Of a stretch of 64,000 nucleotides of DNA, positions 37,662 to 45,700 are shown in pieces (the first letter of the stretch is position 1; every line of letters begins with the position of its first letter). The DNA is from Phocaeicola sp. GTDB lineage: Bacteria > Bacteroidota > Bacteroidia > Bacteroidales > Bacteroidaceae. The notes under the pieces were generated by a model that worked only from the letters and a program-made list of their open reading frames with translations, was not told the origin of the DNA and searched no databases. The translations under genes were made by a program, and so were the position numbers. Location of the stretch: positions 1-64,000 of the forward strand of contig JALEQJ010000069.1 of assembly GCA_022764505.1 (NCBI GenBank). The letters run 5' to 3'.

Positions 37662-38861
37662 TTAGATTCTAGCTAAAGCTTGTTCTAAGTCTGCAATAAT
37701 ATCTTCTACATCTTCCAATCCCACCGATAAGCGTACCAATCCTTCAGAGATATTGGAAGCAGCTCTTTCTTCCGGTGTATAAGGTGAGTGAGTCATAGAA
37801 GCAGGGTGTTCTATCAATGTTTCTGTATCTCCTAAGCTCACAGCCAAAGAACAAAGGTGTACACTGTTCATAAGTGTACGTCCGGCTTCTAATCCACCTT
37901 TCACTTCAAATGCTATCATAGAACCCGGCATACGCATATACTTCTTTGCCAAGTCATATTGTGGGAAACTTTTCAAACCGGGATAAGCGATGCTTACTAC
38001 TTTAGGATGCTGTTCTAAGTATTCTGCCACTTTTTGTGCATTAGCACAATGTCTATCCATACGAACGTGCAATGTCTTCAATCCACGATTTATTAAGAAA
38101 GCTTCAAAAGGTCCCAGTACAGAACCTGTAAGATCCTTTATTCCTACCAAACGTACTTGGTCTATGTACTCCTGTGTACCTACCACAAATCCAGCAATCA
38201 CATCTCCGTGTCCATTAAGGAATTTAGTAGCAGAATGTACTACAATATCTGCTCCAAAGCTCAAAGGTCTGCACAGATAAGGCGTACAGTAAGTATTATC
38301 TACCATCACCTTTACCCCTTCTTGTTCGTGTGCTATCTTTGCTATAGCTTCTATGTCCGATAAATGCATATTAGGATTGGCAGGCGTTTCCACATAAACA
38401 AGTTTAGTGTTAGGACGCATAGCCTTACGTACATTTTCGGGATCTCTCATATCTACAAATGTAACCTCTACACCATAACGTTTCAGTCCATGTTCAAAGA
38501 AAGCATAAGTACAACCATACAAGGTTTTCCCTGCCACGATATGATCTCCGGATTGTACACAAACCCAAACAGCAGATGTAATAGCTCCCATACCGGAGGA
38601 AGCACTCACACAAGCCTCTCCACCTTCTAAAGAGGCTACTTTTTGTTCTACAGCTGTACAAGTAGGATTTCCCAATCTGGTGTAGATATAGCCCGGTTCT
38701 TCCAATGCAAATCTACGCCCACCTTGTTCGGCGTTCTCAAAAATAAAAGTTGATGTTTGATAAATGGGAGAAGACAAAGTCCCATACATGTTCTTTTCAG
38801 AACCTACATGAACCGTGCGTGTAGCAAAACCGGCTTTTTCAATTTCTTCTTGCGTAAGCAT
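37662..38861 (-). CDS. megL: methionine gamma-lyase
   Basis: This PLP enzyme splits methionine into methanethiol, 2-oxobutyrate and ammonia. The Cys/Met-metabolism fold is clear: PLP lysine K213 in HSATKFLNGHGDVIAG, the SSGMGAI phosphate loop, and YTRLGNPT. The active-site Cys117 in TLYGCTYAFF points to methionine gamma-lyase rather than cystathionine lyases, which have other residues there. The length of 399 aa equals that known for oral anaerobes. Cystathionine gamma-lyase activity is the main alternative. It is a single-gene unit with its own promoter and terminator. Confidence 0.9.
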   Translation of the reverse strand: MLTQEEIEKAGFATRTVHVGSEKNMYGTLSSPIYQTSTFIFENAEQGGRRFALEEPGYIYTRLGNPTCTAVEQKVASLEGGEACVSASSGMGAITSAVWVCVQSGDHIVAGKTLYGCTYAFFEHGLKRYGVEVTFVDMRDPENVRKAMRPNTKLVYVETPANPNMHLSDIEAIAKIAHEQEGVKVMVDNTYCTPYLCRPLSFGADIVVHSATKFLNGHGDVIAGFVVGTQEYIDQVRLVGIKDLTGSVLGPFEAFLINRGLKTLHVRMDRHCANAQKVAEYLEQHPKVVSIAYPGLKSFPQYDLAKKYMRMPGSMIAFEVKGGLEAGRTLMNSVHLCSLAVSLGDTETLIEHPASMTHSPYTPEERAASNISEGLVRLSVGLEDVEDIIADLEQALARI

Positions 38862-38904
38862 AACGGATAAAATAGATTTAAGTTGTTTATCACTTATTAT
38901 TACG

Positions 38905-38912
38905 CAAATGTA
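38905..38912 (-). promoter_or_regulatory. -7 box of megL
   Basis: The complement of CAAATGTA reads TACATTTG, 43 nt before the megL ATG. No SAM-responsive riboswitch can be recognised in the short leader. Confidence 0.5.
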
Positions 38913-38989
38913 CTTTCCTTTTTACACATTAGAAACGAAATTCACTCTTTTTTTACTACTCTATTCTGTCTTATTGTAAAAATCACATA

Positions 38990-39029
38990 TAAAAAAAAGC
39001 AAGCATATATTATCAAAATACATACTTGC
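38990..39029 (-). terminator. terminator after the C11 peptidase gene
   Basis: On the minus strand GCAAGTATGTA pairs along its length with TATATGCTTGC (two G-U pairs), followed by eight T. The G-U pairs become C-A mismatches on the other strand, so it acts on minus transcripts only. Confidence 0.75.
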
Positions 39030-39068
39030 CTGAGAATATTATGCAATATCTTGAGTCGCTGAACTTCT

Positions 39069-40328
39069 TTATAGCGGATAATAGATATTCCAGCCTGCTG
39101 CAGAATACCATTGCAACGTTTTGAAAAAATCATTCCAAGTATTCTTTTCTCTCATAGGCAGATACATACCTATACCGGAAAATTTATCTTTTGCTACAGT
39201 TAATCCTCTAAATTGGAATCCTTCTTCACCGGAAAGTACAGACTTTGCTATCACAGCATTATTGAGCGCAGAATAAATACTTGCAGGTAAAGTTCCGTTG
39301 TTTGCTACTCTGAAAAAATCTGCTATATCATAGCTGAAATCAGCCCATTCAAATTCTTCATCGGGTGCATTATCTATACCATATTGTTGGATACTTTCTA
39401 AGTCAATATTTTTCAAAGTATCTTTGATTTTATCGAGTTCTGTACGTACTGACCCTGCCAGCTCTCCCATAGCAGAAGCTTTTACAGCCGCGCTTGTTCC
39501 CCATAATCCTTTATTTACATAATGCGCTTTGAATTGGTCGCAAACCTCTTGATAATTTACTTTCTCTGTCAAGAAAAGTGGAATAATCTTTTCATAAGGA
39601 TAGCCGGCAATGGGTGTTTCCATTACAGAAAAAAGAAAGTATTTAGTTATATTTCTCATTTCATAGGCGACTTCTGCTGTTCCCATCATACAAGCATCTA
39701 AGAAAAGGCACTCCAAATTATCTGCATTAAAATGCTGCGCTAAAACTTGATGAAATTCAGGTAAGTCTATAGAATAGCCATTATCATTTCCGAATGAACG
39801 AGTATTGTAGACCAATTTACCTTTAAGCCACCCCGTAGCGTGTGTTCCCATAATGAGAACATACTTATTCTTCTGAGAAAAAGACTTCAAGTCGCCAAAG
39901 ACTTTTCCCATAGTCTTGGGGTACATAGAATTATCACTCGTAGGATACTGTTTCTTTACATCTGCTATCTTTAGCACCTCAGCAAAATCTGCATACTTTC
40001 CCGGAGCTGTCTTTCCATTGATCTTTCCATAGCCATCGAAAGAGAAACTATAAATAGTAGGAGCAACTACTTCTTCATCTGTAACTTTCGCTCTATAGTA
40101 AACCAATACTTGTACAGCCTTTTTCTTGTCTGCCAATCCATAGCACATATCTACAAGATTTTGCTTCAGATAGCGATCTAAATTCCCCCATTTTCCACCT
40201 TCATTTCCGGACAAGTAACAAAGTATGGTATATGGAGCTTCAGGAGCTTTGGGATCATCTGATTTCTTACAACTGCTACCTATACCAACAAGGAAACAGA
40301 ATAAGACGATACGTAGAAATACTTTCAT
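39069..40328 (-). CDS. clostripain-like (C11) cysteine peptidase lipoprotein
   Basis: This is an envelope-anchored cysteine peptidase. The signal peptide ends in lipobox GSSC (Cys20). The C11 catalytic dyad is probably His163 in IMGTHATGW and Cys213 in LFLDACMMG. C11 enzymes of gut and oral Bacteroidota usually cut after Arg or Lys; specificity is not readable here. The 419-aa length fits. It overlaps the upstream small secreted-protein gene by 4 nt, so the two are translated together. Confidence 0.9.
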   Translation of the reverse strand: MKVFLRIVLFCFLVGIGSSCKKSDDPKAPEAPYTILCYLSGNEGGKWGNLDRYLKQNLVDMCYGLADKKKAVQVLVYYRAKVTDEEVVAPTIYSFSFDGYGKINGKTAPGKYADFAEVLKIADVKKQYPTSDNSMYPKTMGKVFGDLKSFSQKNKYVLIMGTHATGWLKGKLVYNTRSFGNDNGYSIDLPEFHQVLAQHFNADNLECLFLDACMMGTAEVAYEMRNITKYFLFSVMETPIAGYPYEKIIPLFLTEKVNYQEVCDQFKAHYVNKGLWGTSAAVKASAMGELAGSVRTELDKIKDTLKNIDLESIQQYGIDNAPDEEFEWADFSYDIADFFRVANNGTLPASIYSALNNAVIAKSVLSGEEGFQFRGLTVAKDKFSGIGMYLPMREKNTWNDFFKTLQWYSAAGWNIYYPL

Positions 40329-40732
40329 TCTTGTACAGTTATTTCTTTATCAAAACGGAAAGCATTTGGAACATTGTGTACCACAAGAATACGACTCTTT
40401 TCGTATTTCTTTCGTATTTTTCTCATTTTCTTCTCCAATGCTTTTTTCTTTCTGTGATAAAATACACTGGCTGTTTTTCCACCTATTCCATCTTCTTCCT
40501 CCACAAAATTCTTGAGTCTACCACTGTAAAGTGTACGGTCTACCAGCAATCCCTTTTCATTTAAGGTTGCTTCCGGCAAGTACTGTACGTCCGTGATATA
40601 TACTAAGGTGTCTGTAAAAGAAGCTGCAACACCTGCCAAATACACGCCTTTGTCTGTATTTTTCTCTTGGGCAGTCATACTCATACCTATGCAGATAGCA
40701 CAGAAAAAAAGCATTATTCTTATATTCTTCAT
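40325..40732 (-). CDS. small secreted basic protein of unknown function
   Basis: From ATG 40732 the product has 135 aa, with a signal peptide (MKNIRIMLFF...MSMTAQ) and a mature part with ASFTDTLVYITDVQYLPEA and a very basic stretch HRKKKALEKKMRKIRKKYEK. I do not recognise the family. Reading from 40795 would add 21 residues that overlap the -7 box. It overlaps the C11 peptidase start by 4 nt, so a role as partner or inhibitor is possible but unproven. Confidence 0.75.
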   Translation of the reverse strand: MKNIRIMLFFCAICIGMSMTAQEKNTDKGVYLAGVAASFTDTLVYITDVQYLPEATLNEKGLLVDRTLYSGRLKNFVEEEDGIGGKTASVFYHRKKKALEKKMRKIRKKYEKSRILVVHNVPNAFRFDKEITVQE

Positions 40733-40765
40733 AAAACGCTGTCTATGTGTTTGTTTATAATAGGG

Positions 40766-40773
40766 CAAAAGTA
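40766..40773 (-). promoter_or_regulatory. -7 box of the secreted protein/C11 peptidase unit
   Basis: The complement of CAAAAGTA reads TACTTTTG, 33 nt before ATG 40732. It argues against the longer start at 40795. Confidence 0.55.
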
Positions 40774-40853
40774 ATGATTTATTGTGGTAAGCCATTATAA
40801 TTACTTATAAAATAAATAGTTCTCCGGATAGCCAATAAGATGTGTGCGTAAAG

Positions 40854-42737
40854 CTATCTTACTCTTAATTCTGCTATTTCTATAGCACTCTCACCAATAG
40901 TTTGTGTAGCCACTACCCGAAGACGATTGGACTTGACTTCAGGGAAACAAATGCGTTGCAAAACAGGATTATTACGGATATTAGAACACTCTCCGGTTGC
41001 TACCTTTTTCCATTGATTATTTTCTGTTTCTTCTACCCATACTTCATAGCTATGAATAAAGCCTGCCGCCGGATTTCCTTGTACAGGTAAGAAAGATATT
41101 TCTTTTATCTTCTCCGGTTGCTTCAAACATAATGTCCATACTGTATCTGTAGAACTTACCGTTGTAGATATATCTCCATCTATCAAGTGTTGTATATCTT
41201 CTCTTGTCGCACCTTCTATCAAGAAAGGAAGTCCCTCTCCTATCTCTTCTACCTCCACATTCCCACGATGAACAGCATAATATACTCCCATTTCATTTAT
41301 ACAAAGTTCTCCTTTTGCCTTTTCAAAGCAAATCCGAATAGAAGTGGTTTCTATCTCTGAAAAACGTAAAATGCGCTTATAGCCTATCGTGGTGGTTTCT
41401 TCCGGAATATCCAAATTCTGCCACCTGCCATCTGCCCAATACCTCACACTAAACTTTTCTACTCTTTGCCCCAATGGAATATACTCTTGCAATAATAATC
41501 TATTGATCCGTTGTGGAGTTTTCCAAGTAGCTGTGATAGTTGCACTTTGTACTCCATCTTCTGTAGCCCAATAGTGATCATACACTCCATCTATTACAGT
41601 TGTGGGAGAGAATTTATCTCCTCGTATATTGGAAGCAGTAATAGTGGCTTTTTCCAACAAATTGGTCTGAAAATCTTGCTGAATAGCACGATAAAAATTC
41701 ACAGCATTGGCAGAATCTATAGGGTGAATGAGTCCATCTTTATTCACAGGGAAATTAAGCAACAAGTTAGCATTACGCCCTACACTCTTATAATATAAGT
41801 CCACCAATTGGTCTACACTCTTCACCTTATCATCTTGATCTTCGTGATAAAACCAACCCGGGCGAATGGAAACATCGCATTCTGCAGGTACCCATATATC
41901 GCCATTACGCTCTCCGTGCTGTAGCAAGTGCAATTTGTCTGTACCTGCTTTTATCACACCGGAAGGTAAGAGAGACCAATTGGTTTCTCCTGCAAATCCT
42001 TTTTCATTTCCTACCCATCTACAACCCGGTCCTCCATCTGAAAAGATGATAGCTTGCGGCTGTAGCTTATCTATCAATTTATATGCTTCTTCAAACCGAT
42101 AATATCCATCTTGAATAGTGCGTGTTTCGTCTGCACCACCATACCAACCATTTCCACCATTGGCACCATCAAACCAGATTTCAAAAACTTCTCCATACTC
42201 ACTGAGTAATTCTTCCAGCTGATTATGGAAGTAAGTTACATACTTCTCTGTAGCATAACTGCCCGCATTTCTATCCCAAGGAGAAAGATATACCGCAAAC
42301 TTTAAATCATATTTTTTACAAGCTTCTGCCAGTTCTCTTACTATATCTCCTTTGCCATTTTTATAAGGAGATTTCGTGATGTTATATTCCGTATATCGGG
42401 TAGGCCATAAACAGAAACCATCATGATGTTTTGCTGTAAATATGATACCTTTCATTCCTGCCGCTTTGCAAGTAGCAGCCCACTGTTCACAATCCAATTT
42501 GCTTGGATTAAACGTAGCAGGAGGCGTATTGCCATACCCCCATTCCATATTATTAAAGGTATTCAATCCAAAGTGTATGAAAGCATAAGTTTCCAGTTGC
42601 TGCCATCTTACTTGCTTTTCTTGTGGCAAGGGGAAAATACCCTTTGGTGCTTTTACTTCCTCTTGTGAAGTAAAGGCAGAAAGCAGCATTCCTAAAATAA
42701 ATATGTGCATCATAAAGATAAATCGGTATTTGTTCAT
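40854..42737 (-). CDS. GH29 alpha-L-fucosidase with C-terminal F5/8-type domain
   Basis: It removes alpha-linked fucose from glycans in the periplasm or outside the cell. The signal peptide covers residues 1 to about 24. The GH29 barrel shows YAFIHFGLNTFNNMEWGYG, FTAKHHDGFCLWPT, and the nucleophile Asp in EIWFDGANGG. After about residue 360 there are one or two discoidin-like (F5/8 C) carbohydrate-binding domains (ATWKTPQRINRLLLQEYIPL). The 627-aa length fits the GH29-B type, but linkage specificity is inference. It overlaps the DMT transporter gene by one base. Confidence 0.92.
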   Translation of the reverse strand: MNKYRFIFMMHIFILGMLLSAFTSQEEVKAPKGIFPLPQEKQVRWQQLETYAFIHFGLNTFNNMEWGYGNTPPATFNPSKLDCEQWAATCKAAGMKGIIFTAKHHDGFCLWPTRYTEYNITKSPYKNGKGDIVRELAEACKKYDLKFAVYLSPWDRNAGSYATEKYVTYFHNQLEELLSEYGEVFEIWFDGANGGNGWYGGADETRTIQDGYYRFEEAYKLIDKLQPQAIIFSDGGPGCRWVGNEKGFAGETNWSLLPSGVIKAGTDKLHLLQHGERNGDIWVPAECDVSIRPGWFYHEDQDDKVKSVDQLVDLYYKSVGRNANLLLNFPVNKDGLIHPIDSANAVNFYRAIQQDFQTNLLEKATITASNIRGDKFSPTTVIDGVYDHYWATEDGVQSATITATWKTPQRINRLLLQEYIPLGQRVEKFSVRYWADGRWQNLDIPEETTTIGYKRILRFSEIETTSIRICFEKAKGELCINEMGVYYAVHRGNVEVEEIGEGLPFLIEGATREDIQHLIDGDISTTVSSTDTVWTLCLKQPEKIKEISFLPVQGNPAAGFIHSYEVWVEETENNQWKKVATGECSNIRNNPVLQRICFPEVKSNRLRVVATQTIGESAIEIAELRVR

Positions 42738-43636
42738 TATTTACTTCCGAAATATAAAAACAGCATTCCTATGAGTATGAGCAGCAAGTCCCAAAACTTC
42801 TGCCGAACATTCTGCTCTTTCAGAAAGAATGCACCAATGGCAAAGGAAACCAAAACGCTTCCTCTTCTTATCATAGATACTACAGCAATGAGGGCATCTT
42901 CCATACTCAAAGCATAAAAATATGCGAAATCTGCTATAGAAACAAATAGAGAGATAAAAGGAATGGCATAGGACCAATGAAAAGGTGTCGTCTTCTTACG
43001 CTGAGGATACCAAATAAATAAAATCACACTCCCCATAAGTAAACATTGGTATTGGGTGTACCACGCTTGTACTGCCATAGGAGGAATAAACTGCATCAAA
43101 AACTTATCGTACAAACCACTTATAGCTCCCAATACAGCTGCTACAAACAAGCATATCACCCATTTATTATGCTTGAAATTTACCCCTTCACGTTTTCCTA
43201 CCTTGCTCAACAGGTAGATAGATAACATACCAAGGCAAATACCTATCCATTGATATAAGTTCAGCTGTTCCCCAAAGATAAAAAGTGCACCCAATAGCGT
43301 AAATATAGGACGAGTAGCATTGATAGGTCCTACAATAGTAATAGGCAAATGCTTCATTCCCATATAACCAAAAATCCAAGAAGACAATACGATAACAGAT
43401 TTCAGCAAGACATAAGCATGATTTTCTACAGACAAAGAAGCCACATAAAACAAGCTCTCTTTTTCTATGCTATCTGTGATGACAGAAAAGTATAAAAAGG
43501 GTAGGAATATAGAGGCAGAAAATAAAGTATTTAATGCCAAGACCGGCAAGATAGCATTCTCCTTCAAGGAGATTTTCTTGAACACATCATAAAATCCCAA
43601 ACAAAAGGCAGAACAAAATGCCAATAATAGCCACAT
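42737..43636 (-). CDS. EamA/DMT-superfamily transporter
   Basis: The 299-aa membrane protein has about ten predicted helices in two EamA repeats, with the typical end-of-first-repeat PINATRPIFTLLGALFIFGE and the second-repeat SMIRRGSVLVSFAIGAFFLKE. The substrate is unknown; DMT proteins export metabolites or take up sugars and nucleotide sugars. Being one base from the fucosidase gene, a sugar substrate is conceivable. It is part of a four-gene minus-strand unit. Confidence 0.85.
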   Translation of the reverse strand: MWLLLAFCSAFCLGFYDVFKKISLKENAILPVLALNTLFSASIFLPFLYFSVITDSIEKESLFYVASLSVENHAYVLLKSVIVLSSWIFGYMGMKHLPITIVGPINATRPIFTLLGALFIFGEQLNLYQWIGICLGMLSIYLLSKVGKREGVNFKHNKWVICLFVAAVLGAISGLYDKFLMQFIPPMAVQAWYTQYQCLLMGSVILFIWYPQRKKTTPFHWSYAIPFISLFVSIADFAYFYALSMEDALIAVVSMIRRGSVLVSFAIGAFFLKEQNVRQKFWDLLLILIGMLFLYFGSK

Positions 43637-43638
43637 GA

Positions 43639-44163
43639 TTATTCTGTAGGATTATCTTGGGCAGGTTCTCTAAGAATAAGTGTAGTAGCACCTAAAGTAA
43701 AAACAGACGCATCTGCTATACGTAACCTATCTTTGGGCAACAAAAGATTGTTCATAAGAAAAGTACCGGTCATACTGTCATTATCTCTAAGCGTATAGCA
43801 TAGCTTTCCCTTTTTATCTCGCCCTACATGAAGAATGCAATGGATACGATCCATACTGGGATCATTCGTTTCTATAGGTACGTCCACTTCTACTCCCTTA
43901 TTTCTTTTACCTATGGTATTGTCTCCCATTTTCAAGGGAAGAACTTGCTTGTGAGCAAATACGTTTTCTATTACTACAAGTTCGCCTACATTCTCTGTTT
44001 CTTCTTCTGGCAAGTCTGCACGTGTACCCTTAGAAGTTCTTAAACGAATGCCAAACTCTTTCTTACAATCCGGGCAAACAAATACAAGCGACTGCCCCAA
44101 GTCGTACTTGGTTTCATCAAACTGTATATAAGTATCGCACTTTGGGCAACGGACTTTCTTCAT
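43639..44163 (-). CDS. FHA-domain protein with N-terminal zinc ribbon
   Basis: The product (174 aa from ATG 44163) starts with a zinc ribbon (VRCPKCDTYIQFDE, FVCPDCKKEFG), followed by an FHA domain at about 75-165: NTIGKRNKGVEVDVP, SMDRIHCIL and TGTFLMNN. FHA domains bind phosphothreonine peptides; the canonical N-terminal Arg-Ser/His pattern is partly present (GKRNKG, DRIH). No kinase is nearby. A start at 44187 would overlap the HU-SPOR gene by 11 nt. I prefer 44163. Confidence 0.85.
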   Translation of the reverse strand: MKKVRCPKCDTYIQFDETKYDLGQSLVFVCPDCKKEFGIRLRTSKGTRADLPEEETENVGELVVIENVFAHKQVLPLKMGDNTIGKRNKGVEVDVPIETNDPSMDRIHCILHVGRDKKGKLCYTLRDNDSMTGTFLMNNLLLPKDRLRIADASVFTLGATTLILREPAQDNPTE

Positions 44164-44176
44164 ATATAAAGGAGTA

Positions 44177-45274
44177 TTATTGGACAAAGACCCAAAGATC
44201 TTTCATACCATTGGATTGGCGTAATTCATTGGCATACTTATAAGCATCTGCAGCAGTATCATAAGCACCAATAGATACACGATGCATCTTTTCTGTAGAC
44301 AGAATTTCCACTTTCTTATACCCCAAACTCTGCAAGCGTTCCTTTTCTTTTTCTGCGGTAGCTCTCTGTGTCAAGCTGGCAACTATCACATAGTGTTTTT
44401 TTGTAGCAGGTACAGCTTGTTCTTTTGTTTTTTCTACAGGTACAGATGCTATCTTCTCTACTTTTTTCTCCGAAGCTGTTTTCCCGTTTGGCTGTTCTGC
44501 AACTACAGATTGCGGCTTTTTCTTTGCCGGAGCAACTTTTACAGTACGCACAGCCTTAGGCTGTTTCATCTGAGGAGCAGAGGGAGAATTATACAGTACA
44601 GATTGGTCTTGAATAGCTGTCATAAAAGAACCGGTTCCCAAAGATGCATATTCGTACTTATCTACTTGTGTATTGTATAAGTTGGTAGTAAGAAGCAAGA
44701 AAAATGCTACTGCCGCTGCTACGCTGGCTACAGACTGCCATATAGGGTGTAACTTACGAACTTTTATAGTAGGTACATCAAGTGTAGTTATCTCTTCTAT
44801 CTTGTTCTCTTCTTCTGTAGTATCTATAGAAGAAGACAGTTTTTCTTGTGTAGATAGTGGTTTCAATAAGGAAACCTCTTCCAATCCATAAAGCACAGGT
44901 GTAAAGAAATAGGCTCCTTCCGGCTTAAACTCGTACACCCCTCTTATATTATAATAGATAGTGCCTATACCGGGCAATCTACATTCGCCATCGCTAAAGA
45001 GTGCTTCTTTGAGACTGTACACGGTTTCCTCTATCTTTCGGGTAGCATCAGGAAAGTCCGTATGATAAGCCTCCATATAAGATTGTACCAACAAGCCATC
45101 GTTAATCAAGAGCTGTGGATTAAATCCCAAAGAACGCATAGGAGGACAGATTACCTGTCTTTGCTCATTGAACACTGCAGGGTGAGAATAAGCGATAAAC
45201 CCTCCAAAACCCGGAATAATCACGCAATCATTCTTCAACAATAAGACTTCTATATGTTTGGACAATTCTTTCAT
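44177..45274 (-). CDS. HU-like/SPOR-domain membrane protein
   Basis: Residues about 1-135 resemble the HU-type (CCDC81-like) domain of Bacteroidota (IPGFGGFIAYSHPAVF, RSLGFNPQLLINDGLL). A single membrane segment is near 185-205 (VAAAVAFFLLLTTNLY), then a Pro/Lys-rich linker and a C-terminal SPOR domain (HYVIVASLTQ, RVSIGAYDTAADAYKYANEL). The SPOR part binds glycan strands of septal peptidoglycan; the N-terminal part is cytoplasmic. A link between chromosome and division site is possible but is inference. It heads the unit with FHA, DMT and fucosidase genes. Confidence 0.88.
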   Translation of the reverse strand: MKELSKHIEVLLLKNDCVIIPGFGGFIAYSHPAVFNEQRQVICPPMRSLGFNPQLLINDGLLVQSYMEAYHTDFPDATRKIEETVYSLKEALFSDGECRLPGIGTIYYNIRGVYEFKPEGAYFFTPVLYGLEEVSLLKPLSTQEKLSSSIDTTEEENKIEEITTLDVPTIKVRKLHPIWQSVASVAAAVAFFLLLTTNLYNTQVDKYEYASLGTGSFMTAIQDQSVLYNSPSAPQMKQPKAVRTVKVAPAKKKPQSVVAEQPNGKTASEKKVEKIASVPVEKTKEQAVPATKKHYVIVASLTQRATAEKEKERLQSLGYKKVEILSTEKMHRVSIGAYDTAADAYKYANELRQSNGMKDLWVFVQ

Positions 45275-45278
45275 ACTG

Positions 45279-45286
45279 CAAAATTA
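45279..45286 (-). promoter_or_regulatory. -7 box of the HU-SPOR unit (nearly leaderless)
   Basis: The complement of CAAAATTA reads TAATTTTG and ends only 4 nt before the ATG at 45274. The transcript would start at or within a few bases of the start codon. Confidence 0.5.
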
Positions 45287-45410
45287 AACATTATATTCCC
45301 TTTCTTACAAACCTTCCTCTTCTTTTTTCCTCTGCAAAATCTCAAACCTATATTACTCCTCTCAAGCATACAGAGAATATCTCTCCTTATTATATGTGTA
45401 TCTGTATTTC

Positions 45411-45487
45411 GTACTATAGTTTATATAAATTCCCATGGAAGTCTACATAAACTTCGGCACGGAATATATAAACTTCAATGCAGAAAA
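45411..45487 (+). repeat. intergenic repeat copy B (about 24-nt units)
   Basis: Three units: AGTTTATATAAATTCCCATGG, AGTCTACATAAACTTCGGC, and ATATATAAACTTCAATGCAG. They are the same family as copies A, C and D and lie between the divergent HU-SPOR and TonB-receptor genes. The rest of 45287-45647 shows no convincing gene. Confidence 0.6.
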
Positions 45488-45647
45488 ATACTTAAGAATA
45501 ATTCCTTTTGACTTTAGGCTTTCGTCTACTCATTTTTACTACTTAGTATTAAATAAGGAAACATCGCAAGTTGTTACGCTTCTGTTAATTCTCTGCCGGA
45601 ATAATCAAAAACATGTAGAAAAAAGACGTTATCCCCTAAAATAGTTA

Positions 45648-45655
45648 TAATTTCG
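45648..45655 (+). promoter_or_regulatory. -7-like box of the TonB receptor gene
   Basis: TAATTTCG differs at one position from TAnnTTTG and lies 45 nt before the ATG at 45701. Confidence 0.35.
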
Positions 45656-45700
45656 CACCGTAATAAAACATTATTATTAATAATTTTTACTTATCTCAGT

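Noticed and set aside
45254..45644. Two open frames (45254-45511, 45435-45644) in the HU-SPOR/TonB intergenic region
   Set aside because: They overlap the 24-nt repeats and the minus-strand promoter and show no protein-like composition.
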